From: Lysobacteraceae bacterium UBA6001
GTDB lineage: Bacteria; Pseudomonadota; Gammaproteobacteria; Xanthomonadales; Xanthomonadaceae
Direction of reading: 5' to 3'
NCBI GenBank assembly: GCA_002429615.1
Contig: DJAN01000143.1
Coordinates: forward strand, 1-29,588
Length of the DNA stretch: 29,588 bases
The number at the start of each line of letters is the position of its first letter. Positions within the stretch are counted from its first letter, which is position 1. The notes below the pieces were generated by a model, which saw nothing but the letters and a program-made list of their open reading frames with translations, was not told where the DNA came from and did not search any database. The position numbers and the translations under genes were made by a program. This document shows, piece by piece, positions 1 to 8,074 of the stretch.

Positions 1-7
1 AACCCAT

Positions 8-41
8 CCATGGGGGCTCGAAGGCGACATCCATGTCGCCT
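8..41 (-). repeat. Dispersed palindromic element, left copy
   Basis: Read on the minus strand, this is a 20-base near-perfect palindrome (plus-strand positions 22-41, 9-base arms AGGCGACAT/ATGTCGCCT around two bases) followed by TCGAGCCCCCATGG. The same layout returns in the opposite orientation at 29555-29588. It lies downstream of folA and could also act as that operon's transcription stop. The match between the two copies is seen directly; membership of a genome-wide family is inferred. Confidence 0.7.
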
Positions 42-119
42 ACGGTCTCGAAAAGGGATAGCCCCCGCTCGCCCGAGACGTCGGCGCGACGGAACGGAAA
101 GCGGGGAAATGGCGCTTTT

Positions 120-635
120 TTAGGCGTTCTTGCGCTGGTATTCGACGAAGTCGAATGCAAAAGCATGGCGCGCGTCGATGGGGTGCGGCGTGCGTGACAG
201 CTCACGCCATTGCGCACGGTCCCAGTCCGGGAAAAAGGCGTGCGCACCTTCGATCGCGGTGTCGATTTCGGTCAGCTGCAGCACGTCGGCCAACGGCAGC
301 CATTCGCGGTAGATTTCGCCGCCGCCAATGATGCACAGCTCGCCCGCTTCCAGTTCGGCGGTGACGGCGAGTGCTTCTTCTATGCCCGCGACCACACGCA
401 TGCCTTCGAAGGGCGCCTTGCCCGACCGGGTCATCACCAGGTTGGCGCGACCCGGCAGCGGGCGCCCCAGCGATTCGGCGGTACGCCGCCCCATCAGCAC
501 CGGCTTGCCCAGGGTGACCGCCTTGAAGTGCTTGAGGTCGTCCGGCAGGTGCCACGCCAGCGTGTTGTCACGGCCAATGGCGTGACGACGGTCGAGGGCG
601 GCGACCAGGCTGATGCGCGGACCGGCGGTGGCCAT
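120..635 (-). CDS. folA: Dihydrofolate reductase
   Basis: Reduces 7,8-dihydrofolate to tetrahydrofolate with NADPH in the cytoplasm, regenerating the cofactor that thymidylate synthase oxidises. The 171-residue product has the full single-domain DHFR pattern: SLVAAL near the N-terminus, the substrate-binding WHLPDDLKHFK with Asp33 in the place of E. coli Asp27, the NADPH-binding PVLMGRRTAESLGRPLPGR, and IIGGGEIY near residue 103. The length is slightly above the usual ~160. Its ATG shares one base with the thyA stop (TGATG at 637-633), so translation is probably coupled to thyA. It is the last gene of a long minus-strand run. Nothing suggests a resistance-type variant, though single substitutions cannot be judged by eye. 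Confidence 0.97.
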   Translation of the reverse strand: MATAGPRISLVAALDRRHAIGRDNTLAWHLPDDLKHFKAVTLGKPVLMGRRTAESLGRPLPGRANLVMTRSGKAPFEGMRVVAGIEEALAVTAELEAGELCIIGGGEIYREWLPLADVLQLTEIDTAIEGAHAFFPDWDRAQWRELSRTPHPIDARHAFAFDFVEYQRKNA

Positions 636-1429
636 CAGACCGCCACCGGCGCCTTGATCGCCGGATGTGGGTCGTATTCCTCGATCGCGATGTCCTCGTA
701 GCGGAAGCCGAACAGGTCGGTCACTTCCGGGTTGAGGCGCAGCTTCGGCAACGGGCGCGGGCTGCGGGTGAGCTGTTCGCGCGCCTGTTCGTAATGGTTC
801 GAGTACAGGTGCGCGTCGCCCAGCGTGTGCACGAAGTCGCCCACGCCCAGGCCAGTGGCCTGCGCGACCATGTGGGTCAACAGTGCGTAACTGGCGATGT
901 TGAACGGCACGCCGAGGAAGATGTCACCACTGCGCTGGTACAGCTGGCAGCTGAGCTTGCCGTCGACGACATAGAACTGGAACAGGCTGTGGCACGGCAT
1001 CAGCGCCATCTGCGGCAGCTCGGCGACGTTCCAGGCGCTGATCACCAGCCGGCGCGAGTCCGGGTTGCGCTTGATCTCGTCCACCAGCCACTGCATCTGG
1101 TCGATGTGCCCGCCCTTCCCGTCCGGCCAGCGGCGCCACTGCTTGCCGTACACCGGGCCGAGCTCGCCGTTTTCATCGGCCCATTCGTCCCAGATGCTGA
1201 CCTTGTTGTCCTTCAGGTAGGCGACGTTGGTGTCGCCCTGCAGGAACCACAGCAGCTCATGCACGATCGAGCGCAGGTGCAGCTTCTTGGTGGTGACCAG
1301 CGGGAAGCCTTCGTTGAGGTCGAAGCGCATCTGCCAGCCAAAGACGCTGCGCGTCCCGGTCCCGGTGCGGTCGGATTTCTCCGCGCCGTTCTCCAGCACG
1401 TGCCGCAACAGGTCCAGGTACTGCTTCAT
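635..1429 (-). CDS. thyA: Thymidylate synthase
   Basis: Methylates dUMP to dTMP using 5,10-methylenetetrahydrofolate and releases dihydrofolate, the substrate of the next gene, folA. The start at 1429 gives MKQYLDLL and 264 residues, the same length as E. coli ThyA; the frame stays open upstream but that part overlaps lgt and is not conserved. Visible motifs are DRTGTGT near residue 20, the catalytic Cys in [11 protein letters not shown] (about residue 146), the dUMP-binding [20 protein letters not shown], and HLYSNHYEQ. The ATG overlaps the lgt stop as ATGA, and the 3' end overlaps folA as TGATG, so lgt-thyA-folA reads as one translationally coupled unit. Confidence 0.97.
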   Translation of the reverse strand: MKQYLDLLRHVLENGAEKSDRTGTGTRSVFGWQMRFDLNEGFPLVTTKKLHLRSIVHELLWFLQGDTNVAYLKDNKVSIWDEWADENGELGPVYGKQWRRWPDGKGGHIDQMQWLVDEIKRNPDSRRLVISAWNVAELPQMALMPCHSLFQFYVVDGKLSCQLYQRSGDIFLGVPFNIASYALLTHMVAQATGLGVGDFVHTLGDAHLYSNHYEQAREQLTRSPRPLPKLRLNPEVTDLFGFRYEDIAIEEYDPHPAIKAPVAV

Positions 1430-2310
1430 GCGTGCTTCTCCGTGGCCACGACCGGAACCGGCTGCAGGACCGGGGCGCGGCGCGACAGCCACAGCAGCCA
1501 CAGGCCCAGCAGGATCAGCGGCAGGCTGAGGATCTGGCCCCGGGTCAGCCAGCCGAAGGCGACGTAGATGCCGTTGTCGGGCATGCGCACGAATTCGATC
1601 AGGAAGCGGAACACGCCGTACAGCAGCGCGAACAGACCGGAGACGGCGTAGCGCGCACGCGGCTTGGCCGAGTACAGCCACAGCACGGCGAACATCACCA
1701 CGCCCTCCAGGAAAGCTTCATACAGCTGCGACGGATGCCGGGCGAAGACGTTCAACGCACCGCTGGCGTACTGCGCCTGCAGCTGGTCCCAGGGCAGCTT
1801 CTGCAGCGATTCCTCGGCACGCGGGAAGATCACGCCCCAGTCGCTGCCGGTGTACTTGCCCCACAACTCGCCGCCGATGTAGTTGCCGAGACGGCCGAAG
1901 CCCAGGCCCAGCGGCACCAGCGGGGCGACAAAATCCATGACGTCGAAGAAATGCAGCTGCTGGCGCCGCACCCACCACAGGCTGCCGGCGAGCACGCCGA
2001 GCAGGCCGCCGTGGAAGCTCATGCCACCTTCCCAGACCTTGAACAGGGTCAGCGGATTGTCGATGAGCGCATCGAACGCATAGAACAGCATGTAGCCGAC
2101 ACGACCGCCGATCACCACGCCGAGCATGGCGTAGAACAGCAGGTCGGAAAATCCATTCATGTCCACGCCCGGCAGGCGGCCGGCACGGATACGGACGCGA
2201 CCCAGGCCCCAGGCAGTGAAGAAGGCCAGCAGGTACATCAACCCATACCAGTGCACCTGCACCGGGCCGAGCGAGAAGGCGATGGGGTCGATGTGGTGGA
2301 GATAGATCAC
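1426..2310 (-). CDS. lgt: Prolipoprotein diacylglyceryl transferase
   Basis: Inner-membrane enzyme that moves diacylglycerol from phosphatidylglycerol onto the lipobox cysteine of prolipoproteins, the first step of lipoprotein maturation. The 294-residue product is strongly hydrophobic with about seven membrane segments. It carries the Lgt signatures HGGLLG (His100), the [13 protein letters not shown] block (Arg140, Asn143), RHPSQLYEA and [11 protein letters not shown]. The start is GTG at 2310 ([12 protein letters not shown]); upstream only a weak purine-rich site is seen. It overlaps thyA by four bases. A natural client, a LemA lipoprotein, is encoded upstream on the same strand. Confidence 0.96.
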   Translation of the reverse strand: MIYLHHIDPIAFSLGPVQVHWYGLMYLLAFFTAWGLGRVRIRAGRLPGVDMNGFSDLLFYAMLGVVIGGRVGYMLFYAFDALIDNPLTLFKVWEGGMSFHGGLLGVLAGSLWWVRRQQLHFFDVMDFVAPLVPLGLGFGRLGNYIGGELWGKYTGSDWGVIFPRAEESLQKLPWDQLQAQYASGALNVFARHPSQLYEAFLEGVVMFAVLWLYSAKPRARYAVSGLFALLYGVFRFLIEFVRMPDNGIYVAFGWLTRGQILSLPLILLGLWLLWLSRRAPVLQPVPVVATEKHA

Positions 2311-2356
2311 GGTGCGGCCCGTCTGGAACGAGCCGCTATTCTGCCACTGCCCGGGT

Positions 2357-2848
2357 CTAGCCGAGGACCTGCGGACGGTTCGGCAGTTCGTCCGCGTTCG
2401 GCTGGCCCGGTACGGCGGGATAATGTTCGGCGATCAGCGCCGATGCGGCGTCGATCGCGCCGATCACCGCGCGCTCGGGCTCGCCGGCCTGCAGCAGCCC
2501 CTGCATGCGTCGGCAGACCTCCTGCCACTGCGCCGCGGAGACCCGCGCGTGCAGCCCGCGGTCGGCGACGATTTCGATGGCATGGTCGGCCAGCAGCAGA
2601 TACACCAGCACGCCGTTGTTGGCGTGGGTATCCCAGGTGCGCAGCTGGGCGAATGCAGCCTCGGCGCGCTGGCGCGGGGTCACCCCGGCCCACAGGGCGC
2701 CCAGGCCGAGATCGGCCTCCACCGCGAACATGACCTGGCCGGCATGGCGTGTTTCACCGTCGGCAATGGCCTGGGTGATGGCATCCAGCGCGGCCGGCGG
2801 AAACAGCCGCCGGGCTGAAGGCGCGAACAGATGACGGAGCCAGCGCAT
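2357..2848 (-). CDS. TPM-domain protein, short form
   Basis: The 163-residue product starts [18 protein letters not shown] and matches the TPM (YgcG-type) fold: GQVMFAVE, then [40 protein letters not shown]. Unlike its neighbour it has no signal peptide, membrane segment or glycine-rich tail, so it is probably cytoplasmic or peripheral. The frame is open to 2902, but the ATG at 2848 overlaps the stop of the upstream TPM gene as TGATG, which fixes the start by coupling. LemA plus two TPM proteins is a recurring gene trio in proteobacteria; its role is unknown and links to the envelope are inferred from the lipoprotein and membrane partners. Confidence 0.85.
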   Translation of the reverse strand: MRWLRHLFAPSARRLFPPAALDAITQAIADGETRHAGQVMFAVEADLGLGALWAGVTPRQRAEAAFAQLRTWDTHANNGVLVYLLLADHAIEIVADRGLHARVSAAQWQEVCRRMQGLLQAGEPERAVIGAIDAASALIAEHYPAVPGQPNADELPNRPQVLG

Positions 2849-3762
2849 CACCAGCTCCCCGAGGCGCCACCGCCTCCGGAAGAACCGCCGCCACCGCCCC
2901 AACCACCGCCGCCGCCGAAGCCGCCACCCCCGCCGAAGCCACCGCCACCAAATCCACCACCGCCTCCCCAGCCGCCCCAGCCGCCGTGGCGGACAAAGCG
3001 CCCCGGCGTGCCGGAGCTGAGGCCGAGCAGCAGGCCGATCAGGCCGGCCAGGCCACTGGCGAAGAACAACGACGTCAGCAGCAGCGCCGCGCCACCGGCG
3101 GCCACGCCGGTCAGCAGCGCGCGGATCGGCCGCGGCACCGCGGCGAATACGCCGCGCGCGATGCTGGCCACGACAAAGCCGATCACCAGCGCGAACATCC
3201 AGCCGCCGCCGGAACGATGACCGCTGCCGGCCGGGTTGTCGGCCACCGGTTCGGGCAACGGTTCGCCGTCGATCAGCTTGACCAGCATGCCGCTGGCCTC
3301 GCTGATGCCGCCGGCGTAATCGCCGGCGCGAAAGCGCGGCACCATGTACTCCTGGATGATGCGGTTGGCGATCGCATCGGGAATCGCGCCCTCCAGGCCA
3401 TAGCCCGGCTGGATGCGCACGCGGCGGTCATCCTTGGCCACCACCAGCAGCACGCCGTCGTCGATGCCCTTGCGGCCCAGCTTCCACTGGTCGTAGACCC
3501 GCTGGGTATAGGGCGCGATGTCCTCGGGCTGCGTGGTCGGCACGATCAATACCTGCAACTGGCTGCCTTTGCGTTGCTGCAATGCCTGCGCCTGCTGCAC
3601 CAGCTGGCCGCGCTGGGCGGCATCCAGCGTGCCGGTGGTGTCGACCACCGGCGAATCCAGCGGCGGGATCGCCGCCAGATCCTGCGCCCATGCGGGCAGC
3701 GCGACCAGGGCCAGCAGGCCGGCCGCCAGCACGCCGCGCCACGTCCGCGCGATCATCCGCAT
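2848..3762 (-). CDS. Secreted TPM-domain protein with Gly-rich tail (YgcG-like)
   Basis: The 304-residue product has a signal peptide (MRMIARTWRGVLAAGLLAL, cleavage probably after PAWA), then a TPM domain at about residues 35-180 (PPLDSPVVDTTGTLD, LVVAKDDRRVRIQPGYGLEG), two hydrophobic segments at about 190-250, and a low-complexity C-terminus of Gly blocks broken by Trp and Phe. It should sit in the inner membrane with the TPM domain outside the cytoplasm. The start is taken as ATG 3762; ATG 3756 is also possible and neither has a strong ribosome site. It follows the LemA gene by 10 bases and overlaps the short TPM gene. The family is described as phosphatase-like in plants, but no enzymatic role is claimed here. 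Confidence 0.88.
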   Translation of the reverse strand: MRMIARTWRGVLAAGLLALVALPAWAQDLAAIPPLDSPVVDTTGTLDAAQRGQLVQQAQALQQRKGSQLQVLIVPTTQPEDIAPYTQRVYDQWKLGRKGIDDGVLLVVAKDDRRVRIQPGYGLEGAIPDAIANRIIQEYMVPRFRAGDYAGGISEASGMLVKLIDGEPLPEPVADNPAGSGHRSGGGWMFALVIGFVVASIARGVFAAVPRPIRALLTGVAAGGAALLLTSLFFASGLAGLIGLLLGLSSGTPGRFVRHGGWGGWGGGGGFGGGGFGGGGGFGGGGGWGGGGGSSGGGGASGSW

Positions 3763-3772
3763 CGGGCTGGGC

Positions 3773-4423
3773 TCACTGCCCCGGCTGCGGCTGCGGCGGC
3801 GGGTTCTGCTGCGGCTGCGCGGGCGCCGGCGCATTGGCCGGCGCGGTGCCGAAATCCACCGACGGCGGGCGTGCGATCTGCGCCTCGTTCTCCACGGTGA
3901 AATTCGGCTTCTGCTTGTAGCCGAAGATCTTCGCGGTGATGACCTGCGGGAACGAGCGGATGTAGGTGTTGTAGTCCTGCACCATCTGGATGTAGCGGCC
4001 GCGCGCCACGGTGATGCGGTTCTCGGTGCCTTCCAGCTGCGCCTGCAGGTCGCGGAAATTCTGGTTGGACTGCAGCTGCGGATACGCCTCGCTGACCACC
4101 ATCAGGCGGCTCAACGCGCTGCCCAGTTCGCCCTGGGCCTGCTGGAACTGCTTGAGCGAATCGGCATCGTCGGCGTTGACCTGGATCTGGCCGACACGCG
4201 AACGGGCATTGGTCACCTCGGTCAGCACGCGCTCTTCCTGCTGCGCGTAACCCTTGACCGTATTGACCAGGTTGGGGATGAGATCGGCGCGGCGCTGGTA
4301 CTGGTTCAGCACCTCCGACCAGCCCGCCTTGACCTGTTCGTCCTTCTGCTGGATGGCGTTGTAGCCACAGCCGGACAGCGTCGCGGCAAGCACGATCAGC
4401 AACAAGGAACGCAGCAACGACAT
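3773..4423 (-). CDS. LemA family lipoprotein
   Basis: The 216-residue product begins with a lipoprotein signal peptide ending in the lipobox LSGC (Cys19), so it should be anchored to a membrane by Lgt. The LemA core follows: NAIQQKDEQVKAGWSEVLNQYQRR, DLIPNLVNTVKGYA, then long helices and SFPQVITAKIFGYKQKPNF. The last ~35 residues are a Pro/Gln/Ala tail. GGAG lies about eight bases before ATG 4423, which supports this start over the longer open frame to 4537. It heads a LemA-TPM-TPM unit. Function is not known; an extended helical scaffold is the usual structural picture. Confidence 0.92.
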   Translation of the reverse strand: MSLLRSLLLIVLAATLSGCGYNAIQQKDEQVKAGWSEVLNQYQRRADLIPNLVNTVKGYAQQEERVLTEVTNARSRVGQIQVNADDADSLKQFQQAQGELGSALSRLMVVSEAYPQLQSNQNFRDLQAQLEGTENRITVARGRYIQMVQDYNTYIRSFPQVITAKIFGYKQKPNFTVENEAQIARPPSVDFGTAPANAPAPAQPQQNPPPQPQPGQ

Positions 4424-4537
4424 GGCACGTCTCCGGCCGGGAACGGGGTTGGGACCCCAGCTTGCCACGGCCGGGGTTAAAGCGCATTCACCGTCCGGCA
4501 TGGGGAGCCGGCGCCCCCGCGGGCACCGGCCTGGCAC

Positions 4538-5287
4538 TCACCACTTGCCGGCGCCGGGCACGTCGTGGGCGGCGGCGCGGCGGCGCATCAGCAGGTTCAG
4601 CCACTCCACCAGCACCGAGAAACCCATCGCGGCGTAGATGTAGGGCTTGGGCACGTGCACGTCGAGGCCATCCAGGACCAGCACCACGCCGATCATCAGG
4701 ATGAAGGCCAGCGCCAGCATCTTCACCGTCGGGTTGGCGTCGATGAAGCGCCCCAGCGGGTTGGCCGCCAGCAGCATCAGCGCGACGGCGACCAGGATGG
4801 CGGCGACCATCACCGGGATGTGCTGGGCCATGCCGACCGCGGTGATCACCGAATCCAGCGAGAACACGATGTCGATCACCGCGATCTGCGCGATGACCAT
4901 CCAGAACACGCCGGAGGCCTTGCTGGTGGTGGGGTCGTGGTCCTCGCCACCGGAGATCATCTCGCGGATCTCCATCACGCCCTTCACCAGCAGGAACACG
5001 CCGCCGAGGATCAGCACCAGGTCGCGCACCGAGATGCCCATGCCCCCGATCACGAACAGCTCGCTCTGCATCCGCGCCAGGAACGCCAGCGATACCAGCA
5101 GCGCGATGCGCGTCAGGCAGGCGACGGCAATGCCGAAGCGGCGTGCCAGCGGGCGCTTGGCCTCCGGCAGCTTGCTCACCGCGATGGAGATGAACACCAG
5201 ATTGTCGATGCCCAGCACGATCTCCAGCGCGCTCAGCGTGAAGAGGGTGATCCAGGTATTGGGATCGGCAAGGATTTCAAACGACAT
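4538..5287 (-). CDS. TerC family integral membrane protein
   Basis: The 249-residue product has about seven membrane segments and the two acidic TerC motifs, LEIVLGIDNLVFISI near residue 21 and AVIDIVFSLDSVITAVG near 138, which carry the membrane Asp/Glu residues thought to bind metal. Members such as Alx and YceF/MeeF-type proteins take part in manganese homeostasis, so a Mn(II) export role is a family-based guess. It begins 27 bases after dgkA on the same strand, so the two are probably cotranscribed. A yybP-ykoY (Mn) riboswitch would be the usual control for such genes, but there is no room for one in the 27-base gap. Confidence 0.92.
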   Translation of the reverse strand: MSFEILADPNTWITLFTLSALEIVLGIDNLVFISIAVSKLPEAKRPLARRFGIAVACLTRIALLVSLAFLARMQSELFVIGGMGISVRDLVLILGGVFLLVKGVMEIREMISGGEDHDPTTSKASGVFWMVIAQIAVIDIVFSLDSVITAVGMAQHIPVMVAAILVAVALMLLAANPLGRFIDANPTVKMLALAFILMIGVVLVLDGLDVHVPKPYIYAAMGFSVLVEWLNLLMRRRAAAHDVPGAGKW

Positions 5288-5314
5288 GGGGAGCCCTGGG
5301 AAAACGGAAAGGAA

Positions 5315-5695
5315 TCAGAACAGGCGCGGGGCCAGGATCAGGCCCCAGCACATCAGCACGTTGAGCATCAGCACGAACACTGCCGCCGAGCCCATGTCCT
5401 TGGCGCGACCGGCCAGCTCGTGGTGTTCGGGACCGTAACGCTCGATCACCGCCTCGATCGCCGAGTTGGCCAGCTCCATCGCCAGCACCAGCAGCAGCGA
5501 GCCGATCATCAGCACGCGCTCGATGGCGTCATGGCCGAGCCACAGCGCCAGCGGCGCCAGCACCACCGCCAGGTAGACCTCCAGGCGGAACGAGGACTCG
5601 TGCAGCCACGCCGCGCGCAGCCCCTGCATGGACCACACCGCGGCCTTGAAGATGCGGCCCGGGCCGCGCGGCAGATGCCCCGAAGTATCGGCCAT
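5315..5695 (-). CDS. dgkA: Diacylglycerol kinase
   Basis: Small inner-membrane kinase that phosphorylates diacylglycerol to phosphatidic acid and recycles lipid left by membrane-derived glucan synthesis. The 126-residue product has an amphipathic N-terminus and three membrane helices. The family block MELANSAIEAVIERYG followed by HHELAGRAKDMGSAAV is nearly identical to E. coli DgkA; key residues are Glu33, Glu74, Asn77, Glu81 and Asp100. ATG 5695 (MADTSGHL) fits the family length (~122); the open frame to 5800 is not conserved sequence. It is divergent from an SGNH hydrolase gene across 187 bases and is followed closely by the TerC gene. Confidence 0.95.
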   Translation of the reverse strand: MADTSGHLPRGPGRIFKAAVWSMQGLRAAWLHESSFRLEVYLAVVLAPLALWLGHDAIERVLMIGSLLLVLAMELANSAIEAVIERYGPEHHELAGRAKDMGSAAVFVLMLNVLMCWGLILAPRLF

Positions 5696-5882
5696 GTCAG
5701 GACTGCCCGCGCACGCGGCGCGACCGGGGAAACACCAGGCGAATGCCCATGGGAGCCAGAAGAGACAAGGAAAGCGCGATTTTGCCACAAGCGCCGGCAC
5801 CCGCCTGTTGGAAAAATGTCGGCTGGGTCCTCACGGGCGATCGGGTTAAGGTGGCGGCTCGCCGAAATTCGAGGAGATCCGA

Positions 5883-6581
5883 GTGACCACTCCCTTTCTG
5901 CGCGCCTGCGCGCTGCTGCTGTTTCTCGCCACCCCGCTGGCCGAGGCCCGTGCGCCCGCGCCGGCCCCACGCATCCCCGAGCAGGTCTCCAATCCCACCT
6001 GGGAAAGCGACATCGCCCGCTTCCAGGCGCTCGATGCGCAGCAGCCCCCGCCGCGCGGCGCGGTGCTGTTCGTCGGCAGCTCGTCGATCCGCTTCTGGGA
6101 TTCGCTGGCCAACGATTTCCCCGGCCAGAAGGTGATCAACCGCGGTTTCGGCGGCTCGGAGGTGCGCGACAGCACCTGGTATGCCGACCGCATCGTGATC
6201 CCCTACGCGCCGCGGCTGGTGGTGTTCTACGCCGGCGACAACGACCTCAACGCCGGCCGCACACCGCAGCAGGTGCGCGACGACTTCGTCGCCTTCGTCA
6301 CCCGCGTGCGCCGCGACCTGCCCGATACCCGCATCGCCTACATCTCGATCAAGCCCAGCCCCTCGCGTGCGCAGCTGCTGCCGCAGATCCGCGAAGCCAA
6401 CCAGCTGATCCGCGAAGCCAGCCAGCGCATCCGGAACGTCGATTTCCTCGACATCTACACGCCAATGCTGGGCGCCGACGGCCAGCCGCGCCCGGAGCTG
6501 TTCCGCCAGGACATGCTGCACATGACGCCGGCCGGCTATGCGATCTGGCGCCAGGTGGTCGGGCCGGAACTGGCACGCTGA
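5883..6581 (+). CDS. Secreted SGNH/GDSL hydrolase
   Basis: The 232-residue product has a signal peptide (cleavage near LAEA/RA at about 22) and the SGNH blocks: block I FVGSSSIRFW with the nucleophile at Ser67, block II INRGFGGS (Gly), block III YAGDND (Asn120), and block V DMLHMTPAGY (Asp210, His213). It should hydrolyse esters in the periplasm; the substrate is unknown. The start is GTG 5883, preceded by a strong GAGGAG six bases away. An 18-base codon pattern is duplicated near residues 169-181 (IREANQ/IREASQ), a minor local repeat. It faces the sensor kinase gene, with a GC hairpin between the stops. Confidence 0.9.
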   Translation: MTTPFLRACALLLFLATPLAEARAPAPAPRIPEQVSNPTWESDIARFQALDAQQPPPRGAVLFVGSSSIRFWDSLANDFPGQKVINRGFGGSEVRDSTWYADRIVIPYAPRLVVFYAGDNDLNAGRTPQQVRDDFVAFVTRVRRDLPDTRIAYISIKPSPSRAQLLPQIREANQLIREASQRIRNVDFLDIYTPMLGADGQPRPELFRQDMLHMTPAGYAIWRQVVGPELAR

Positions 6582-6589
6582 GGCCGAAC

Positions 6590-6610
6590 GCGGCGCGCAG
6601 CGCGCGCCGC
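6590..6610. terminator. Hairpin between convergent genes
   Basis: GCGGCGCGC and GCGCGCCGC form a 9-base-pair stem around a 3-base loop, midway between the SGNH hydrolase stop (6581) and the sensor kinase stop (6616). There is no T tract on either side, so it is a candidate bidirectional stop only. Confidence 0.5.
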
Positions 6611-6615
6611 CTGGC

Positions 6616-7887
6616 TCAGACGAAGATCACCGACACCGCGGTACCCGCGCCCGGCTCGCTGATCAGCTCGGTGCGCCAGCCAAAGCGGTCGCACAGGCGG
6701 CGCACGATCGACAGGCCCAGCCCGGTCCCCTGCGGGCGGGTCGGGTCGGCGCGATAGAAAGGCTCGAACGCACGCGCGGCCGCCTCCGCGCTCATGCCGA
6801 TACCGGTATCGCGCACGGTGATGCGGTCGCTGCCGATCTCCACCTCCACGCTGCCCTCGTCGGTGTAGGCACAGGCATTGCGCAGCAGGTTGCTCAGCAC
6901 CACCCGCAGCACCCGCGGCGGTGCGAACAGCTGCAGGTCGGCGCTGCGGGTGATGCGCAGCGCGATCGGGCGCGCACCGACCAGCTCGCGCGCGCTCTCC
7001 ACTTCGTCCTCGACCAGCTCGAATGCATCGAACGCCTCGCTCTGCGGCTCGATTTCCGCTTCGCGGGCGAGGATCAGGAAGGCATCGATCACCGCCTCCA
7101 TGTCGCGCCCGGCGCGCTGGATGCGGCGCAGGCTGCGCTCCAGCCGGGGCGGCAGGTCCGGGTCGGCGGTGGCCATGTCGCTGGCCACGCGGATCACGGT
7201 CAGCGGCGTGCGCAGCTCGTGGCTCGCGTCGCGGGTGAAGTTGCGCTCGCGGGCGACATGGTCGCGCACGCGCACCCCCAGTGAATGCAGTGCCGATGCC
7301 AGCTGCCGGGTCTCGCCCTGCAGGTCCGGCGGCAACCGCGTGGGTGCCAGCTCCTCGACATCGGGATTGCGTGGATCCCAGCGCGCGACCCGCCGCGCCA
7401 GCCAGTTGATCGGCGACACCAGGCGCTTGGACGCGCGGTAGGTGATCCAGGACACCGCGTAGATCGCCAGCAGGATCAGCAGCACCGGCACGATGCCGAA
7501 CCAGAACGCCATGCGTTCGGCCTGCGAGCGCAGGAACACCAGGTACAGGCGACCACTCTCGCGCTGGTCGACCAGCACCAGCTGGTTGTCGTCGACCAGC
7601 TCGTGGTACCCCGGCGCCAGCGGCCGCAGATTGGCCGGCAGCGACAGGCTGGAGCGCCCGGTGGGCACCAGATAGCCGCGGATGTTGGCGGTATTCGGCG
7701 GTGGCTGCACGCTGGATGCTTCGTACAGCTGCCAGTAGTGCCCGGCCTCGTCCTCGAGCACCGAACGCACCAGCCCATGCTTGATCACCAGTGAGACCAG
7801 GTACCCGCCCATGACGATGGCCAGGCTGGCGAGGACGGTCTGCAGGATGAAGGCGAGCCGGATTTTTCGCGGTAGGCCGTGCGGCAT
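6616..7887 (-). CDS. Sensor histidine kinase (ColS-like)
   Basis: The 423-residue inner-membrane kinase has a first membrane helix at about 12-35, a ~90-residue periplasmic sensor region, a second helix at about 127-149, then a linker. The kinase core follows: H box RDASHELRTP (His223), N box NLLRNACAY (Asn337), G1 DTGIGM (from Asp360), F box FEPFYR and G2 GTGLGLS (387-393). All catalytic boxes are intact. It lies 187 bases downstream of a response regulator on the same strand and is its probable partner. ColS-like is suggested by the ColR-like regulator and the clade; the periplasmic part is too divergent to call by eye. The gap to the regulator holds two inverted repeats. Confidence 0.92.
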   Translation of the reverse strand: MPHGLPRKIRLAFILQTVLASLAIVMGGYLVSLVIKHGLVRSVLEDEAGHYWQLYEASSVQPPPNTANIRGYLVPTGRSSLSLPANLRPLAPGYHELVDDNQLVLVDQRESGRLYLVFLRSQAERMAFWFGIVPVLLILLAIYAVSWITYRASKRLVSPINWLARRVARWDPRNPDVEELAPTRLPPDLQGETRQLASALHSLGVRVRDHVARERNFTRDASHELRTPLTVIRVASDMATADPDLPPRLERSLRRIQRAGRDMEAVIDAFLILAREAEIEPQSEAFDAFELVEDEVESARELVGARPIALRITRSADLQLFAPPRVLRVVLSNLLRNACAYTDEGSVEVEIGSDRITVRDTGIGMSAEAAARAFEPFYRADPTRPQGTGLGLSIVRRLCDRFGWRTELISEPGAGTAVSVIFV

Positions 7888-7953
7888 TGCGGCTTCCTGG
7901 GAATGCGCCGCGATTATAGGAGCGCGCGCGTGATCCCGTTGTCAGCCGCGCGA

Positions 7954-7973
7954 GCATGCGTGGACACGCATGC
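7954..7973. promoter_or_regulatory. 9-base-arm palindrome upstream of sensor kinase
   Basis: GCATGCGTG and CACGCATGC are perfect inverted arms separated by GA. The site lies 67 bases before the sensor kinase start, in the gap after the response regulator. It could be an operator for an internal promoter or a small RNA hairpin; the sequence does not decide. Confidence 0.4.
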
Positions 7974-8027
7974 GGCGACCCTCGAGTGGAAAGAACACAC
8001 GCACGGCACAGGCGCACCGCAACGCGC

Positions 8028-8061
8028 CATCGCCGGCCCACCCTGCGGGAGGCCGGCGATG
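8028..8061. terminator. Long hairpin between response regulator and sensor kinase
   Basis: CATCGCCGGCC and GGCCGGCGATG form a perfect 11-base-pair stem with a 12-base loop, 14 bases past the response regulator stop. It has no following T run on the minus strand. It may attenuate read-through into the kinase gene or stabilise the regulator mRNA end. Confidence 0.55.
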
Positions 8062-8074
8062 CGATACCGATGCC

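Noticed and set aside
5288..5314. Manganese (yybP-ykoY) riboswitch before the TerC gene
   Set aside because: The gap to dgkA is 27 bases, too short for the element.
4565..6757. 730-codon plus-strand frame over the TerC and dgkA genes
   Set aside because: Antisense to two well-marked genes and overlapping a third in another frame; no motif is seen.
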